Shown: in pieces, positions 1-9,898 of the stretch
Position numbering within the stretch: the stretch's first letter is position 1
Layout of the letters: every line of letters starts with the position of its first letter
NCBI GenBank assembly: GCA_964019335.1
Contig: OZ025698.1
Location: forward strand, 124,001-188,000
Length of the DNA: 64,000 bases
Reading direction: 5' to 3'
Source of the DNA: Diplonema japonicum
Taxonomy: Eukaryota > Euglenozoa > Diplonemea > Diplonemida > Diplonemidae
Program-made: the position numbers and the translations under genes
The notes under the pieces: generated by a model
What the model was told of the DNA's origin: nothing
The model's input: only the letters and a program-made list of their open reading frames with translations
Databases searched by the model: none

Positions 1-2765
1 GGCGTTGATGAGGTTTGCGAGACTGTCGTGCGAGTTCCAGAACTGTCCCTCTACCGGCATGAACTCTGTCTTTTCCTGGGACAGTTTCATCGAGAACGTC
101 TCGCACCATCGCTCCGTGAGGCTCACCGCGCGTTGCACCTTCTTGTTCAGCTCGGCAGGACTCCCCGCCTCCAGCACTATCGCTATGTCGTCTGCGTACA
201 CTACCGCGTCGATTCCAGCCTTCCTGTACAACCTGGCCAGGTCGTTGACGTAGATGGAAAAGAGCTGCGGGGCCAGGATGGTGCCTTGGGGTACGCCCCC
301 TGTCATTGTCTTCACGCAGCCGTGTTCCCCGTTCACACAGACGGAGGCTTTACGTTGGTCGAGGAAAGAGGTGATCCATTTCACGAGCTTGGGAGGGTAT
401 CCGTCGCCTATCAGCTTTGCGATCACTCCCTTGTGCCAGACTGTGTCGAAGGCTCCTTTGAAGTCGAACAGCAGGAGACCCCCCAGACCTTGGCTCAGTC
501 TGACACTTTTGAGCTTTGAGGCGGCGTACAGCACGTTTTCCTCCGTGGACCTCCCTTTCCGGAAACCCGCCTGCGATGTGTGCAATTGCCTTACCCGTCC
601 TGTGTCCTGCAGGGAGCACATCCTGTCCTTGACTATTCGCTCCAACGTCTTCACGATGTTTGACGTCAGCGCGATCGGCCTGTACGAGGCGGGTTCGGAT
701 TGGTCTTTGCCCTTTTTCATGAGGGGGATGATGGAAGACCGCCTCCATTCGGCAGGGACGACACCGGTCTGGAGGGATGAGTTGTAGAGGAGGAGTTGAA
801 CTTCCCTGGCCACCGGTCCCAGGTACTTCAGCATTTCGTTGTAGATGCCGTCTGGGCCCGGAGCCTTGCCCTTCTTCAGCCTTCGCAGCACCGAGTCCAG
901 CTCGTCCTTCGTTACCAGGGGGAAGTCGTTGTCTGTCCCGGGCTTCGCGTCCTTCTTGATGGTGGTGATCACTTCCTCCGACTTGGCAGTCGTCCTTGGG
1001 GAGCAGGCCCTCGCGTAGTGTTCGACGAGTACACTGGCCTTCTCCCTGTCGGTGGTGGCGATACCGTTTCCTCGTCGGAGCGGGGCTATTGGTGGCTTCT
1101 CGCTGCGACCGTCGAATCTGCGGATGACCGAGAAGGCTTGCGTCAGGTTTCCGTCCTTGGACAACTTCTTGGTGTAGTCGCCCCAGGCAGCCTGCTTCCC
1201 GCTCGTTATCGCCCTGTCCAGCTCAGCCTCCATCGCCGCTAGACGTGCCAGGTCTTCGTCGTTCCCGTCGTGATCCTCGGACAACAGCTTCGCCTTCAGT
1301 GTGCTTCGTCGCCTTGCGAGTGCGTCAATCTCGTCGTTCCACCAAACCTTCCCTTTCTTCTGTCCTTTCCTGGGGACGCACGATTCGGTTGCCGATAGAA
1401 GAAGTGTGCGAAACTCAGCGTTTAGCCTTATCGGGTCTCTGGCCCTGAGCAGCCTGCTGCACTTTTCTTCCATCGTCTCCCTGTACGCGCTCCTTGCCTC
1501 CTTCCCCCAAGAGTAGAGTACTCTTCTGGTCGGTTGGCTGACTCCCCCTCTCAGACTGAAGAACATCGGAACGTGGTCTGAGCCCATTGCTGGCAACGTC
1601 CTCCAAGAAGATTTGTCGAACTCTGCGCCGCTCATTACCATGTCCGGAGAGGTTGGGTTTCCTGACGGGTTCAGGATCGTGGCTTCGCTGCTCTTGTTCC
1701 ATGTGCTGTAGCCCCATCGCAGCATCCGGCTGTGCAGTATTTCTCCCAGCTTATTCGGTGTGCCCCTTTTGTCCCACATCGTGTGGTGGGCGTTCATGTC
1801 ACCGGCGATGATGGTGTAACTGTCATGAGGCAGCTCTGCCGGGCGGAAATATTTCTCGGGGGGTGGTCTGTCGTCGCCGTCTCTACCCGTTGTCGGAGGC
1901 AGGTACAGGTTGACGAGTCTGTACGGCTTCCGGTTGGGCAGCGAGATCTCTACGTCGAGTCTTTCCGTCACGTCGCTGGGTTTCTGAATAACTTCGATCT
2001 GTTTCGACGGTATCGATTCTCTGACCAGTGTGACGAGACCCCCTCCGCTGATTTGCTTTCCTCTTTTCACCGGTCGTGTTCGGTCTCGGCGGTATGCCTT
2101 GAACCCAGTGAAGACTCCGGTTATATCTTTCGACGGCCTCAGGAAAGTCTCTTGGAGTAGGAGCACGTCGATGTTGTGTGTCTCAATGCCCTTCAGCAGC
2201 TGCGCTGTGGTGCTCACCGTTAGGGATCTGACATTGAGAGACAGTACGTTGATGTTGTTGGGTGGTGGTGTTGTGTTGGAGTGTGCCTGTGAGAGAGAGG
2301 AAGTAGAGGGGACGGGAGGGAGAGAGTGTTCAACTCTTGTTGTCTTTTCGGTGGTTGGACCGGGGTTCGCTTCTATGTCCCCGCAGCTCAGTAAGTGTTT
2401 TCCGTGCGGACCGCTGGCTGCGGGATTTCTGCGAATGTGAAGATTGCCTGTGTGGTCACCCCTAGGTCCAGGCCTTTGGATACTGGGTAATACTTCGTCA
2501 CCGGTGACGGGAGTTTGTGAGTGCTTGTTTGGGGAGGAATTGTGCGTGGAGAGAGGGAAAGATGAGGGATGGTGATGTGGTGATGATGTGCTGCCTTTGC
2601 GGTCACCCCAGCTTCCAGGGCTTGAGAGGCTGGGTAGTACTTCATCTTCGTTTAGATGGGGTGTAGTGTTGGGGGTTTGGGAGTAGGGACAGGGAGTGAG
2701 AGACGGTGTGGGAAAGGGGGTGAAAGGGGTGTTGAATGAGATTGCACGGCCCTTAGTACTGGCCT
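1..2765 (-). CDS. LINE-C ORF2: APE-type endonuclease plus reverse transcriptase (partial, cut by window edge)
   Basis: Translating the minus strand gives an uninterrupted frame from just after a TGA at 2766-2768 to base 1. It begins with about 125 Ser/Pro/His-rich codons, then the 2A-like motif SCGDIEANPGP (NPGP at 2356-2367). Next comes an exonuclease-endonuclease-phosphatase domain (LQET, AGDMNAHH, GSDHVP) and an RT domain (PLMKKGK, SQAGFRKGRSTEE, FDFKGAFD, GVPQGTILAP, VVYADDIA near base 200). The frame has no ATG before the Met inside the endonuclease core (GDMNAHH), and it overlaps the end of ORF1 in another frame. Initiation must therefore be by frameshift, readthrough, reinitiation or a non-AUG codon, and the listed end is the limit of the open frame, not a proven start. 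The C-terminal domains lie outside the window. Confidence 0.85.
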
Positions 2766-3970
2766 TCAACCTTCCTTTTTACGGGAGGGTTCACCTTGTG
2801 CAGGGGCGTTGTCTGCGAGGGGGTGGTGTGTAGGGTTGTCTGCCTTGTTGTGGCAACTCCTACGAGCCTTTCGGCTGGTGGGGGGGTGTCGTAGCATAAA
2901 GGTGCTACGGTACCCTTTCTCTCCGGTGTCGCAGCGTGCCTGGGGCAGTCTGGGGTGTCAGTCCCCTCGTCAGCGCCATCGGTGGACGGCACGTGTCCCC
3001 TCTGTTCTGGGGACCCGTCTGCCTCCTCGGAGGTTCCTGGTGGGGGGGCTCCTGTAGTCAAGTGGATGAGTAATCTGTTCATCCCTTGCTTCAGCTCCTC
3101 CACCGACCGCTCCGTCCTCTCCGATGACGCCTTCAAGGAAGAAATCTCCCCCCTCAGGCCACCAAGCTCGCCCTCCACCAGGCCCACCCTCCTGTTCAGC
3201 TCCTCAGTCCTCTCGTCCGTACGCACCCCTCTCATCTCCACCTCTTCCACCTTCCTCTCGCACGCCTTCTCCCACAGCCCGGCCTGTTCCCTCGCCTGCT
3301 CCAACTCGGCAATCCGCCTGTCCATGGCTTCCCTCCAGCCCCAGTCGTCCTCCATCCCGCCTCCCTCTTCCTTCTCGGCGCTCTCCAGCGCCTGGATCCT
3401 CGCCTCCAGCTTCTCCTCTCTTTCCCTGGCCTCGGCCTTCCTTTTTGCGGCTTTGGCCCCCTTCTCCTCTCTCGCCTTCTTCTTCCTCCCCTCCTTCTCG
3501 TCGGCCAGCTCCCACACCTGCGACCAGCTCGCCCCCCCGAACTCCCTGCGGAAGTCTATTTTGGTCCCTCTACGAGACCCACCCGGTAGTTTCCTTTTAA
3601 AGGATCCCTTCTGCTCCTCGAACACCACCTTATGGGTAGTGTCTCCGTCCCTCACTGAGTAGGACTGAAGAGGGGGAGTCCCTGTGGTTACGATGGTGCC
3701 TAGGACACCGTCGAACCTCATCGACTTCCCCAGTCCAGCCTGCGCAATGAAGGCCGCCCACGTGGGCTTGGGGGCAAGCGGGGCTACGACTGCGTCGTAG
3801 TGCTTCCGGGTGGGCTTCGTCTTGGGGGTCGTCTCGGGGGGGGTCTTTCTGATCACCACCTCGGTGGTTTGCAGCACTAGCTGCGGCGGGTCTTGGTCGG
3901 GCTCGCTCCCGTCCGGTAGGGGCCCCTTGGAGGCGCCCGCCTTGCTCGGCTTCGTCATTTTGTCACTTGA

Positions 3971-3973
<3 letters not shown>
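2753..3973 (-). CDS. LINE-C ORF1: coiled-coil gag-like protein
   Basis: A 406-residue frame opening with ATG at the end of a roughly 35-nt A-tract. The middle (about residues 150-310) is highly charged, with Lys/Arg/Glu heptads typical of a coiled coil. The N-terminus is Pro/Thr/Lys-rich and the C-terminus is low complexity. No CCHC knuckle is visible. By position, directly before an endonuclease-RT frame and just after an SL, it is the ORF1 (RNA-binding or assembly) protein of the element. It ends in TAA at 2753, while the ORF2 frame is already open 10 nt earlier, so the two frames overlap slightly. Confidence 0.75.
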
Positions 3974-4011
<38 letters not shown>

Positions 4012-4017
4012 CCTTCC

Positions 4018-4055
4018 CAATAAAGTACAGAAACTGTAGCTTTAGAATCGTTGGT
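4018..4055 (-). other. Full 38-nt spliced-leader sequence at the 5' end of LINE-C
   Basis: On the minus strand this reads ACCAACGATTC...CAGTTTCTGTACTTTATTG and is identical to 35798-35835. The last 19 nt match the conserved 3' part of euglenozoan spliced leaders. What follows (GGAAGGC...) differs from the downstream sequence at the other copies and is not a GT donor, so this is a reverse-transcribed SL exon and not an SL RNA gene. Confidence 0.85.
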
Positions 4056-4057
4056 CA

Positions 4058-5410
4058 TTTTTTTTTTCAAAGTCTGTTTTAACACCTGAGAAAAGGGGAA
4101 AAAAAGGTGAAGGGAAACCATGGGGAAATAGGGAGGGCAAAGGACCAGGCTTCTGCAAGCAGGAGGAGCCCTGGTCCCCCACCAACCCGTGCTCTGCTTT
4201 GGGACAGCCGAAGAGGGCTGAATTACATTATTCCCTCAGTCAAGTGAGAGAAAAACGGGGGCCTACCTTCCAGCTGGATGTCCTTCTTTGGCTGGAACCT
4301 CCGGCGGAAAGCCCCCCAGGGAGGTATTGCTCCTATTGAGCGAATCATTAAAAAAAGGGGAAATGGGAAACAGTGAGAGGAAGGGGAAGGAAGGGAAAGG
4401 AAGGGAAAGGAAGGGAAAGGAAAGTGGAAAACACAACATTTCACTTTACACACACGCGGGGCGATCCCTTAGCGCAGCACGGGGGCCGCGGGACCGGCGT
4501 CAAGAGAGACCGGAGGAGGGGGCGGCACGTTCGAAGGTGCAGTGACGTCTGTAGACGCCAGGGATGATGGCGAGGTGAACAGTCCGGAGCGTGACCAGGC
4601 GAGCAGGCCAGACTCAACAACGAGGTCGTAGATCTGGGTCACGCGTCTCGACAGGGAGAAGGCTAGGGAGGGAGTACCAGCAGGAGTGTCGATCGCCCCC
4701 CTCCCGATCACAGGGCACCCACCGACAACATGCTCCCTGGACATCGGTGCTGCGTGGCAGGCTGGGCACCGGAGCACACCCTTGTGCTTCCTGTTCGGGC
4801 CAGCAGTCTGCAGGAAGCCGAAGAAGAGAGCCGAGTGACCAATCCGCAGCCGCGAGATGACCGTTTCAGCTTGTCTGGGGAAGCCAAGGGGGAAGTGCGC
4901 GGACCGAAGCTCGGTCGCCACCGCGTAGTTGTGGGCGAGGGATGTTATGAGCTCCGCGGACCTCCGCACCACCCACCGTCGCACCAGGGCCCTCACTGAT
5001 CGGTAGTCAAGGGAGGGCCTGTCCTGCTTCCGCTTCGTTCCCTCCACGGCCAGAGCGTCAGCCTTCTCGTTCCCGTCCACCCCACAGTGGGAGGGCACAA
5101 ACTGGAGGACCACCGGTGTCCCCTGCGTGCGCACCGCGGACACCAGCCGGCTCCACGTCTGGTGGTCGAGCTTCTCCCTCTGTCGCGTTGGGCCAGCTCG
5201 CAGCTGCTCGACGAGGGAGAGGGAGTCGGTGCAGATCGACAGCGGGGACTTCGCCAGCGAAGGGTGTGTTTTTCGGAGGGTAGCCACCATATCCAGCGCC
5301 GTTTTCACAGCCATGCCCTCTGCCCGAAAAGATGAACAGAAGTCGTTGACGCCATGGCACACAGACACAGGGGTCAGGGGGGGAGGCAGCTGCAGATGAA
5401 CCCCAGAGCC
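4058..5410 (-). mobile_element. LINE-B, 5'-truncated copy (RNase H end of ORF2 plus 3' UTR)
   Basis: Nearly identical to 35844-37190 of the complete LINE-B. It keeps the RNase H domain and C-terminus of ORF2 and a 3' UTR. The last part of the UTR differs: the segment ending GGTATTTTG is replaced by AACAGACTTTG before a 9-nt poly(A) at 4058-4066. Truncated at about 5410. LINE-C begins immediately downstream on the same strand. Confidence 0.85.
4469..5401 (-). pseudogene. LINE-B ORF2 fragment: RNase H domain and zinc-binding C-terminus
   Basis: Open frame of about 300 residues with RNase H landmarks (SFRAEGMAVK, CTDSLSLVEQL, PSHCGVDGNEKADALA) followed by CPACHAAPMSREHVVGGC, a C-x2-C-x8-H-x4-C zinc-type motif. 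The endonuclease and RT are missing because the insertion is 5'-truncated, so it cannot be functional alone. Same C-terminus as at 36270-37180. Confidence 0.85.
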
Positions 5411-5419
5411 GGTGAGGTA

Positions 5420-5497
5420 TTTTTTTTTTCAAAATACCAATGCAGGGCCGCCATGGAGAGCAACACCTGAGAAAAGGGGAAAAAAAGGTGAAGGGAG
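5420..5497 (-). repeat. Short LINE-B 3'-UTR fragment with poly(A)
   Basis: About 70 bp matching the last bases of the LINE-B 3' UTR (…GGTATTTTG then A10 at 5420-5429, minus strand). It is inserted directly upstream of the truncated copy and joined at 5498 to an (ATT)n-tailed repeat. An extreme 5' truncation. Confidence 0.75.
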
Positions 5498-5815
5498 GGC
5501 ATTTTTTTTTTTATAATAATAATAATAAATGGTTCCCCAGGGGATGCCATCCAACACGGCGCTCCGGCTCCGGCCCTCGGCCGCCCAACGCAACACCGTT
5601 CCCCTGCTCCTCCTCTCGAGCTGCCTCTCAGCCGCGCAACCTTCACCACCTGCGCGTTGCCCAGGAACCACCACCGTGGAGGTGGGCAGCCACCACACAC
5701 ACCGCGTTCGTCTACATGTTCATGTGTGTGTGTAATCGGGCCCCTAAACTTTTTTTTAATAATAATAATAATAATAAATGTACCACTGTCGTGCGAAGCT
5801 AAAGGCTGGGGGGGA
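5498..5815 (-). repeat. Two (ATT)n-tailed retroposon 3' ends in tandem
   Basis: Minus strand. One unit ends GGGAACC-ATTT-(ATT)n-A10 at 5530-5500. The second ends GACAGTGGTACATTTA-(TTA)n-A8-GT at 5800-5743, with a tail identical to the plus-strand element that ends beside tRNA-Gly at 28350. No coding capacity is seen. They look like 3' ends of short, probably non-autonomous retroposons that use an ATT-repeat plus oligo(A) tail instead of a pure poly(A). Confidence 0.65.
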
Positions 5816-5889
5816 GGGACAGGGCAGCTGAAATGGTTTTAAGTTAGGATGAAGAAGCGAAGAAATAGATAAAAAGGGGTGGGAAAGAA

Positions 5890-5972
5890 TAAATACTGCA
5901 TACGAAAACAGAGAGTCGAGTAAAAAAGGGAAAAGGTGACTGACATCCTCAAGAGGAGCCTCCCACGTACCA
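5890..5972. repeat. Dispersed repeat shared with 11983-12045
   Basis: The segment from AATAAATACTGCATACG to GAGCCTCCCACGTACCAG recurs at 11983-12045 with small indels. No ORF. The rest of 5816-6310 is AT/GA-rich and holds nothing recognisable. Confidence 0.6.
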
Positions 5973-6313
5973 GGAATTAAGCAGAGGTTGCTTCCATGGC
6001 CCGTATCAGTCTATCGCCAGAAAGAATAATGAAAATAACATAACAAAGAGAAGGGGAGAAGAAACGGAAAAAGACGGCTTGGTCATCAGAGAATGTTGAC
6101 CCAAATGCGTCGGCGGACGCAGTTTAACGTCATACCCGGGACGGAAACCATGTTGGGAAAGCAGAAGGGAAGTTAAAAGTCAAGAAGTGGAAAAGGAAAA
6201 GGTGGAAACTAAAATCATAGGGTGCGAGGTCTGTGAGACCCTGCATAGCCTATCGCCCTCGTAGCACGCCGGGCCGGCACTCCTACATTGCGTAGGGTCG
6301 TCTCCAGTAGTTC

Positions 6314-6583
6314 CTAGTTGTAGGAGTTCAGCACAGTCGACCACTGTGACTCGCTGTAGTAGAGGGTCCCTGCCCCCACGAAGTCAGCGAGTAGGGCTGC
6401 CACAGTCGGATACGACTTGTCCTTGAACCCTTGGGTCTGCAACCGAAAGCCCTGTTCCTGGCGGGAAGCGTAGAGCCATGTCGAGTCATAACAGACCAGC
6501 AGACACGGGATCGCGACGCGTGTGTCGAGGGGGACCGTGATCATGGGGGTCTCACCCAGGAAGTGTGTGCAAGCCCTGGACAT
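6314..6583 (-). CDS. Small unrecognised frame overlapping the end of the 6541-7737 ORF
   Basis: 89-codon frame beginning MSRACTHFLGETPM and containing a Cys/Trp/Tyr-rich stretch that looks like folded protein rather than random sequence. It overlaps the upstream ORF by about 40 nt in another frame. The simplest readings are a C-terminal part displaced by one indel, or a product of frameshifting or splicing. No homology recognised. Confidence 0.3.
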   Translation of the reverse strand: MSRACTHFLGETPMITVPLDTRVAIPCLLVCYDSTWLYASRQEQGFRLQTQGFKDKSYPTVAALLADFVGAGTLYYSESQWSTVLNSYN

Positions 6584-7737
6584 GCAGTGAGGTCAAAGAC
6601 GGCCTCGCCCTGGGAAAGGAAGCCCAGGTGTCGAAGCTCATCCAGGTCCTCAGGGCCGTCAACGCCTGCTTCCCTGGTGAGCCTCTTAAGGGCGACAAGT
6701 CCAGTGACTCTGGTGTTCGGCCTCGTCGCGGCGAGATCCCGTTTGGCCGCGGGAAGGGCGGGGCCGTCTTCGGGTTCCGGGCGTTTGTTCCTCTGCCCGT
6801 TGTAGGTGAGCAGGAGAGGGGTCCTCCCTGGAGTCCTAGTCTCGTCACCTCTTGGGGCCTCGGAACCGAAGAGTGGGTGTTTCCAGCCGCCTTGGGCGAA
6901 GAACTCCGACCACCACTGTTGCTGTACCGCGGTGTTCAGCCCCGAGTGCCATTCGTGAGACAGCCGAAGACGTTCGGTGGTAGGCAACGCCTTGTGCGCA
7001 ATCAGAAGAAGCAGTTCCTGGTTGGCGACGGTTGCCTGTTGGTCGGCAGTTCTATCCGTGTCACGGGCCTCGAGCAGCAGTTGATGTGGAGAGGTGTCCA
7101 GGTGCATCGGGAGGGGACCGACCGACAGGAGCTGACGCTGGTGTTCGTCCAAGAGCTCCGGGTGTCGCCGGAAGTAGACCAAGAGACTGAGGTATCGATC
7201 CATCCGTCTCTGGAGGGCCCTTCGGTTGAGGGCTTCCTGATCAAAATCCTGTGACTGCTCGCGCAGGATGAGAAGATCCCCATCGCCTGTGGAGGAACTC
7301 TTACCACGACGGCTTTCGTGCTCGTAAGCAGTGCCGTCGTGCTTCTTCTTGCGCGAGGGTCTGTCCGGGGAGTCCTGCGTGAGGTCGATCATTTCTAAAC
7401 CACCATCCGCCTGGTGAGGGTCTAGGGGAGCGTCTGCCTCGGCTCGGGCCACGGGCGGCTCCAGGGTCAGCGTCGTGTCTCTCTGGGCGTTGACCACCGG
7501 TTGAAGCGTCGCGTGTCCCATGGCGGGAGCCATCGGCGTATCCATCCCGAGTCCGATGTTCTCATGGACGGACTGGATGCAAGGAGTGAGCTGTACCTGG
7601 CGGGCGCCGAGGGGGGCGTCTGCCAGAACGGGCGTTGTCACGGCTCGGGCGAGCGATGACTCCACAGCCGACGTTGTCACAATCTGGGAGCCGACCACTG
7701 GTTGGAGTGTCGCGTGTCCCATGGTAGACGACGGCAT
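6541..7737 (-). CDS. Unrecognised ORF with internal duplication and an IDLT motif
   Basis: Open for about 420 codons; the first ATG is at 7737 (residue 25 of the open frame). The N-terminal 130 residues contain an imperfect tandem repeat built around MGHATLQPVV and DAPL. A short acidic/hydrophobic stretch EMIDLTQDSPDR follows, resembling a SUMO-interaction motif. The rest is Leu/Gln/Arg-rich and probably helical. It ends at 6541, but a second frame (6314-6583) overlaps its tail and may be its true C-terminus after a frameshift. I do not recognise the family. It lies among transposon remnants, so an unassigned retroelement ORF1 is as likely as a host gene. Confidence 0.4.
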   Translation of the reverse strand: MPSSTMGHATLQPVVGSQIVTTSAVESSLARAVTTPVLADAPLGARQVQLTPCIQSVHENIGLGMDTPMAPAMGHATLQPVVNAQRDTTLTLEPPVARAEADAPLDPHQADGGLEMIDLTQDSPDRPSRKKKHDGTAYEHESRRGKSSSTGDGDLLILREQSQDFDQEALNRRALQRRMDRYLSLLVYFRRHPELLDEHQRQLLSVGPLPMHLDTSPHQLLLEARDTDRTADQQATVANQELLLLIAHKALPTTERLRLSHEWHSGLNTAVQQQWWSEFFAQGGWKHPLFGSEAPRGDETRTPGRTPLLLTYNGQRNKRPEPEDGPALPAAKRDLAATRPNTRVTGLVALKRLTREAGVDGPEDLDELRHLGFLSQGEAVFDLTACPGLAHTSWVRPP

Positions 7738-7844
7738 CGGTGTGTCACTCCCGTGTCCGGTGTCCCGACGGGTGGACTGAGTGCAGGCCGCGAGCTGGGT
7801 GGATGACACGTCCGTTGGCGGTGGTCTAAGAACCTACCTTCGGC

Positions 7845-8046
7845 ATTCAAAGCAGTTAAAGAGCTCGACGGCAGGTCCTGGAGGCCACCGATGCCCCCCC
7901 TTCAGCAAGGCAGCTCTCTGCTCACTGGCAACAAAGCAAAGGCCGATCGCCTCGGACGATACTACGAGACGATCTGCGGAGACGACACAGTACCCGGACT
8001 CGACACGTCTGGGCTGACACAGAGACCCTTCGAGGGCGGTGCTTGA
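7845..8046 (+). pseudogene. Relic of a LINE ORF2 (region between endonuclease and RT)
   Basis: Plus-strand translation gives AFKAVKELDGR…NKAKADRLGRYY before a stop. It aligns with the linker of LINE-A and LINE-B ORF2 (AFRAVKKLDGRH…DKAKADRLGAHF). Only about 65 codons remain, in an otherwise unrelated context, so it is a fragment of a further divergent member. Confidence 0.75.
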
Positions 8047-8120
8047 GGAAGACCTCCGGGTTCCTTGTAAGGATGACCCCTCGGGATTTCCCCCCTGTCT
8101 TCCCTGGGTGTACCACTTCG

Positions 8121-8826
8121 CCGACTTCCCTTACCTACATTGTTCTGTCGGCCAGAGGCTTTTAGCCTAGGAGACCTATTGCGGTTAACGGTACGGCTCG
8201 ATGCACGAGAAAGAGATCTCCCCTGTCTTTTCCTTGCACATCCACTAGACACCCTACTGCACGAAGGGAGTGCAGCTTTCCAGGATAGTTAACCCTGTCC
8301 CCGCCTGAAGCGTTTCAAGGGTCAACCGTTCCTTCAAAAAGAGACGACTGCGTCATCCGGGGCCAGTGGACATGGTCGACAGGATCGTCACGTGTTGCCA
8401 CTTCAGTTCTCTGCATTCGAGTTGCGGAATGTTCACGCATTCCCTTTCGGCAATCCCGCACAGACTCACAAGTGAACCCGTGGCGGCTTTGAGGCGAGCA
8501 ATTACACCTTGCCTTAGGACCGACTGACCCATGTCCAACTGCTGTTGACACGGAAACCTTCTCCACTTCGGCCTTCAATGTTCTCCATTGAATATTCGCT
8601 ACTACAACCAAGATCTGCACTCATCCGCGCTCCAGTGAGGCTCACGCCAACACCTTCGCGGCGCGGATCACGCACTCCTACGCATGCCACGGCTTTTCAA
8701 TACCGGAGCACGGCCGACTATGGGTGGATCGCTTGAGCATCATCCATTTTCGGGACCGGTTCATTCGGCAGGTGAGTTGTTACACACTCATTATCGGATG
8801 CCGACTTCCATGGCCACCGTCCTGCT
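8121..8826 (-). pseudogene. Fragment of nuclear large-subunit (28S) rRNA
   Basis: The minus strand contains several near-universal LSU rRNA blocks in the correct order: GACGGTGGCCATGGAAGTCG, GTGTGTAACAACTCACCTGC, AAAATGGATGATGCTCAAGC, CAGATCTTGGTTGTAGTAGC, GTCAACAGCAGTTGGACATG, and AACAATGTAGGTAAGGGAAG near the end. The conserved order runs for about 700 nt and then stops abruptly at both ends, so this is not an rRNA gene. Its 5' end is fused to the LINE-E ORF1 fragment, consistent with a retro-inserted or recombined rRNA piece. Confidence 0.85.
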
Positions 8827-9852
8827 AGTGAACCCGGCCGTCCCATAGTTCGGGGACCAGCGAGACCCGCTTCTCCTCCCAGGTGTCTGAAACAATTTTG
8901 GCCGGCGTGGACGCGGCGGTCTCGGTCGTGGTTTCGGCTTTCTTGTTGGCCCCGGGGGCGTGTTTGGCCGCAGTGGCGGTGTTGCTGGCCGCGGTAGCGG
9001 CGTCGGCGGAGCTGTTGGCCGCAGCAGCGGCGTTGGTGGTGTTGGTGGCCTCGTGGGCGCGTTTGGCCGCAGTGGCGGCGTTGGTGGTGTTGGTGGCCTC
9101 GTGGGCGCGTTTGGCCGCAGTGGTGGCGTTGGCGGCATTAGGTGCCGCGGAGTCGTTGTTAGCCGCAGGGGCTTGGTTGGCTGCAGAGGCAGCATTGGAA
9201 GCCACGGTGGCTCTGTTGGCCGCATTGGCGGCGCTGGAAGCGTTGGAGGCCACGGAGGCAGCGCTGGGGGCCACAGAGGCATGTTTGGCCGTTGAGGCGG
9301 CGTTGGGGGCCACGGAGGCATGAATGGCCGCTGAGGCGGCGACGTTGGGCGCAGTGGCGCGGTTGGCCGTGACGGCGACGTTGTTGGCCGCGGTGGCGGC
9401 GTTGATGGTGGCGGTGTTATTGGCCACTGGGGCGGCGGTGTTCGTTTCGGTGTCAGGGAGTGGGACCCTCGATGCCATGAGAGATGCGTCGCTGACATGA
9501 GGTTCTTAGCCTCACCCTTCACCTGCGCTCCGTTTTTCCTTTCCCTCTTCTCTGGGGAGGGGGTGCCGGCTGCCTTGCACTCAGCGCAAAAGAATGCTCC
9601 GCATTCCAGACAGGTCCACCTCTTCCCGACTCCCGATGTCTCCTGCCCGCAGCCCAGGCATGCCCCCGAGGTCTGCCTCTTCTTGGACAGCTGCTTGTGT
9701 TCGCAGCTCATCACCTTACCGAGGTCTCCCTCGGATTGGCGGTCGTCATCCCGCTTCCGTCCTTGTCCTTGTCTTCCATCCTCTCTCTCTCTCTCCCTGT
9801 CCTTCGCCTTGTCTTTACCCCTCCCCCTGTCCCTTTCTCCGTCTTTCGACAC
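8827..9852 (-). pseudogene. LINE-E ORF1 fragment (zinc-binding N-terminus, Ala-rich middle), fused to LSU rRNA
   Basis: A leader with SL remnant and A12 precedes a frame starting (G)TGTCGAAAGACGG; the parallel copy at 19337 has ATG, so the start codon is mutated to GTG here. Near residues 65-90 is a zinc-type cluster (CLGCGQ…CLECGAFFCAEC). Relative to the 19337 copy, 4 nt are missing near 9490, moving the long Ala/Asn/Thr-rich section (VANNTATINAATAAN…) into another frame; the apparent Pro-rich continuation is therefore an artefact. The Ala-rich frame ends in VSDTWEEKRVSLVPELWDG, recalling the VPDTWDAPIYTN block of LINE-A/B ORF1, then hits the rRNA junction near 8826. Confidence 0.75.
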
Positions 9853-9898
9853 GATTGAAGTGTTGTTTTGGTTTTTTTTTTTTTTAGGAGATGTATGT

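Larger units (their letters stand above)
1..4055 (-). mobile_element. LINE-C: non-LTR retrotransposon, 5' end present, 3' end outside window
   Basis: Minus-strand element made of a full spliced-leader sequence, a short leader with a long A-tract, a coiled-coil ORF1, and an ORF2 with endonuclease and reverse transcriptase that runs off the left edge. The 5' boundary is placed at the first SL base. The 3' end of a truncated LINE-B copy lies directly upstream, so the two are joined head to tail. The reading frames are intact as far as visible, so this is probably a young copy. Confidence 0.85.

Noticed and set aside
2753-2800. Canonical -1 frameshift site between LINE-C ORF1 and ORF2
   Set aside because: GTA AAA AGG near the end of ORF1 does not fit X-XXY-YYZ, and the ORF2 frame has a TGA at 2766 between it and the ORF1 stop, so simple slippage upstream would not enter ORF2.
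4018-4055. SL RNA gene
   Set aside because: After TTTATTG there is no GT donor or Sm site, and the following sequence differs from copy to copy; it is a processed SL exon at a retrotransposon 5' end.
8791-9490. Pro-rich continuation of the LINE-E ORF1 protein
   Set aside because: The second copy at 19337 shows that 4 nt are missing here; the Ala-rich frame is the original, and the Pro-rich reading is out of frame and ends inside rRNA.
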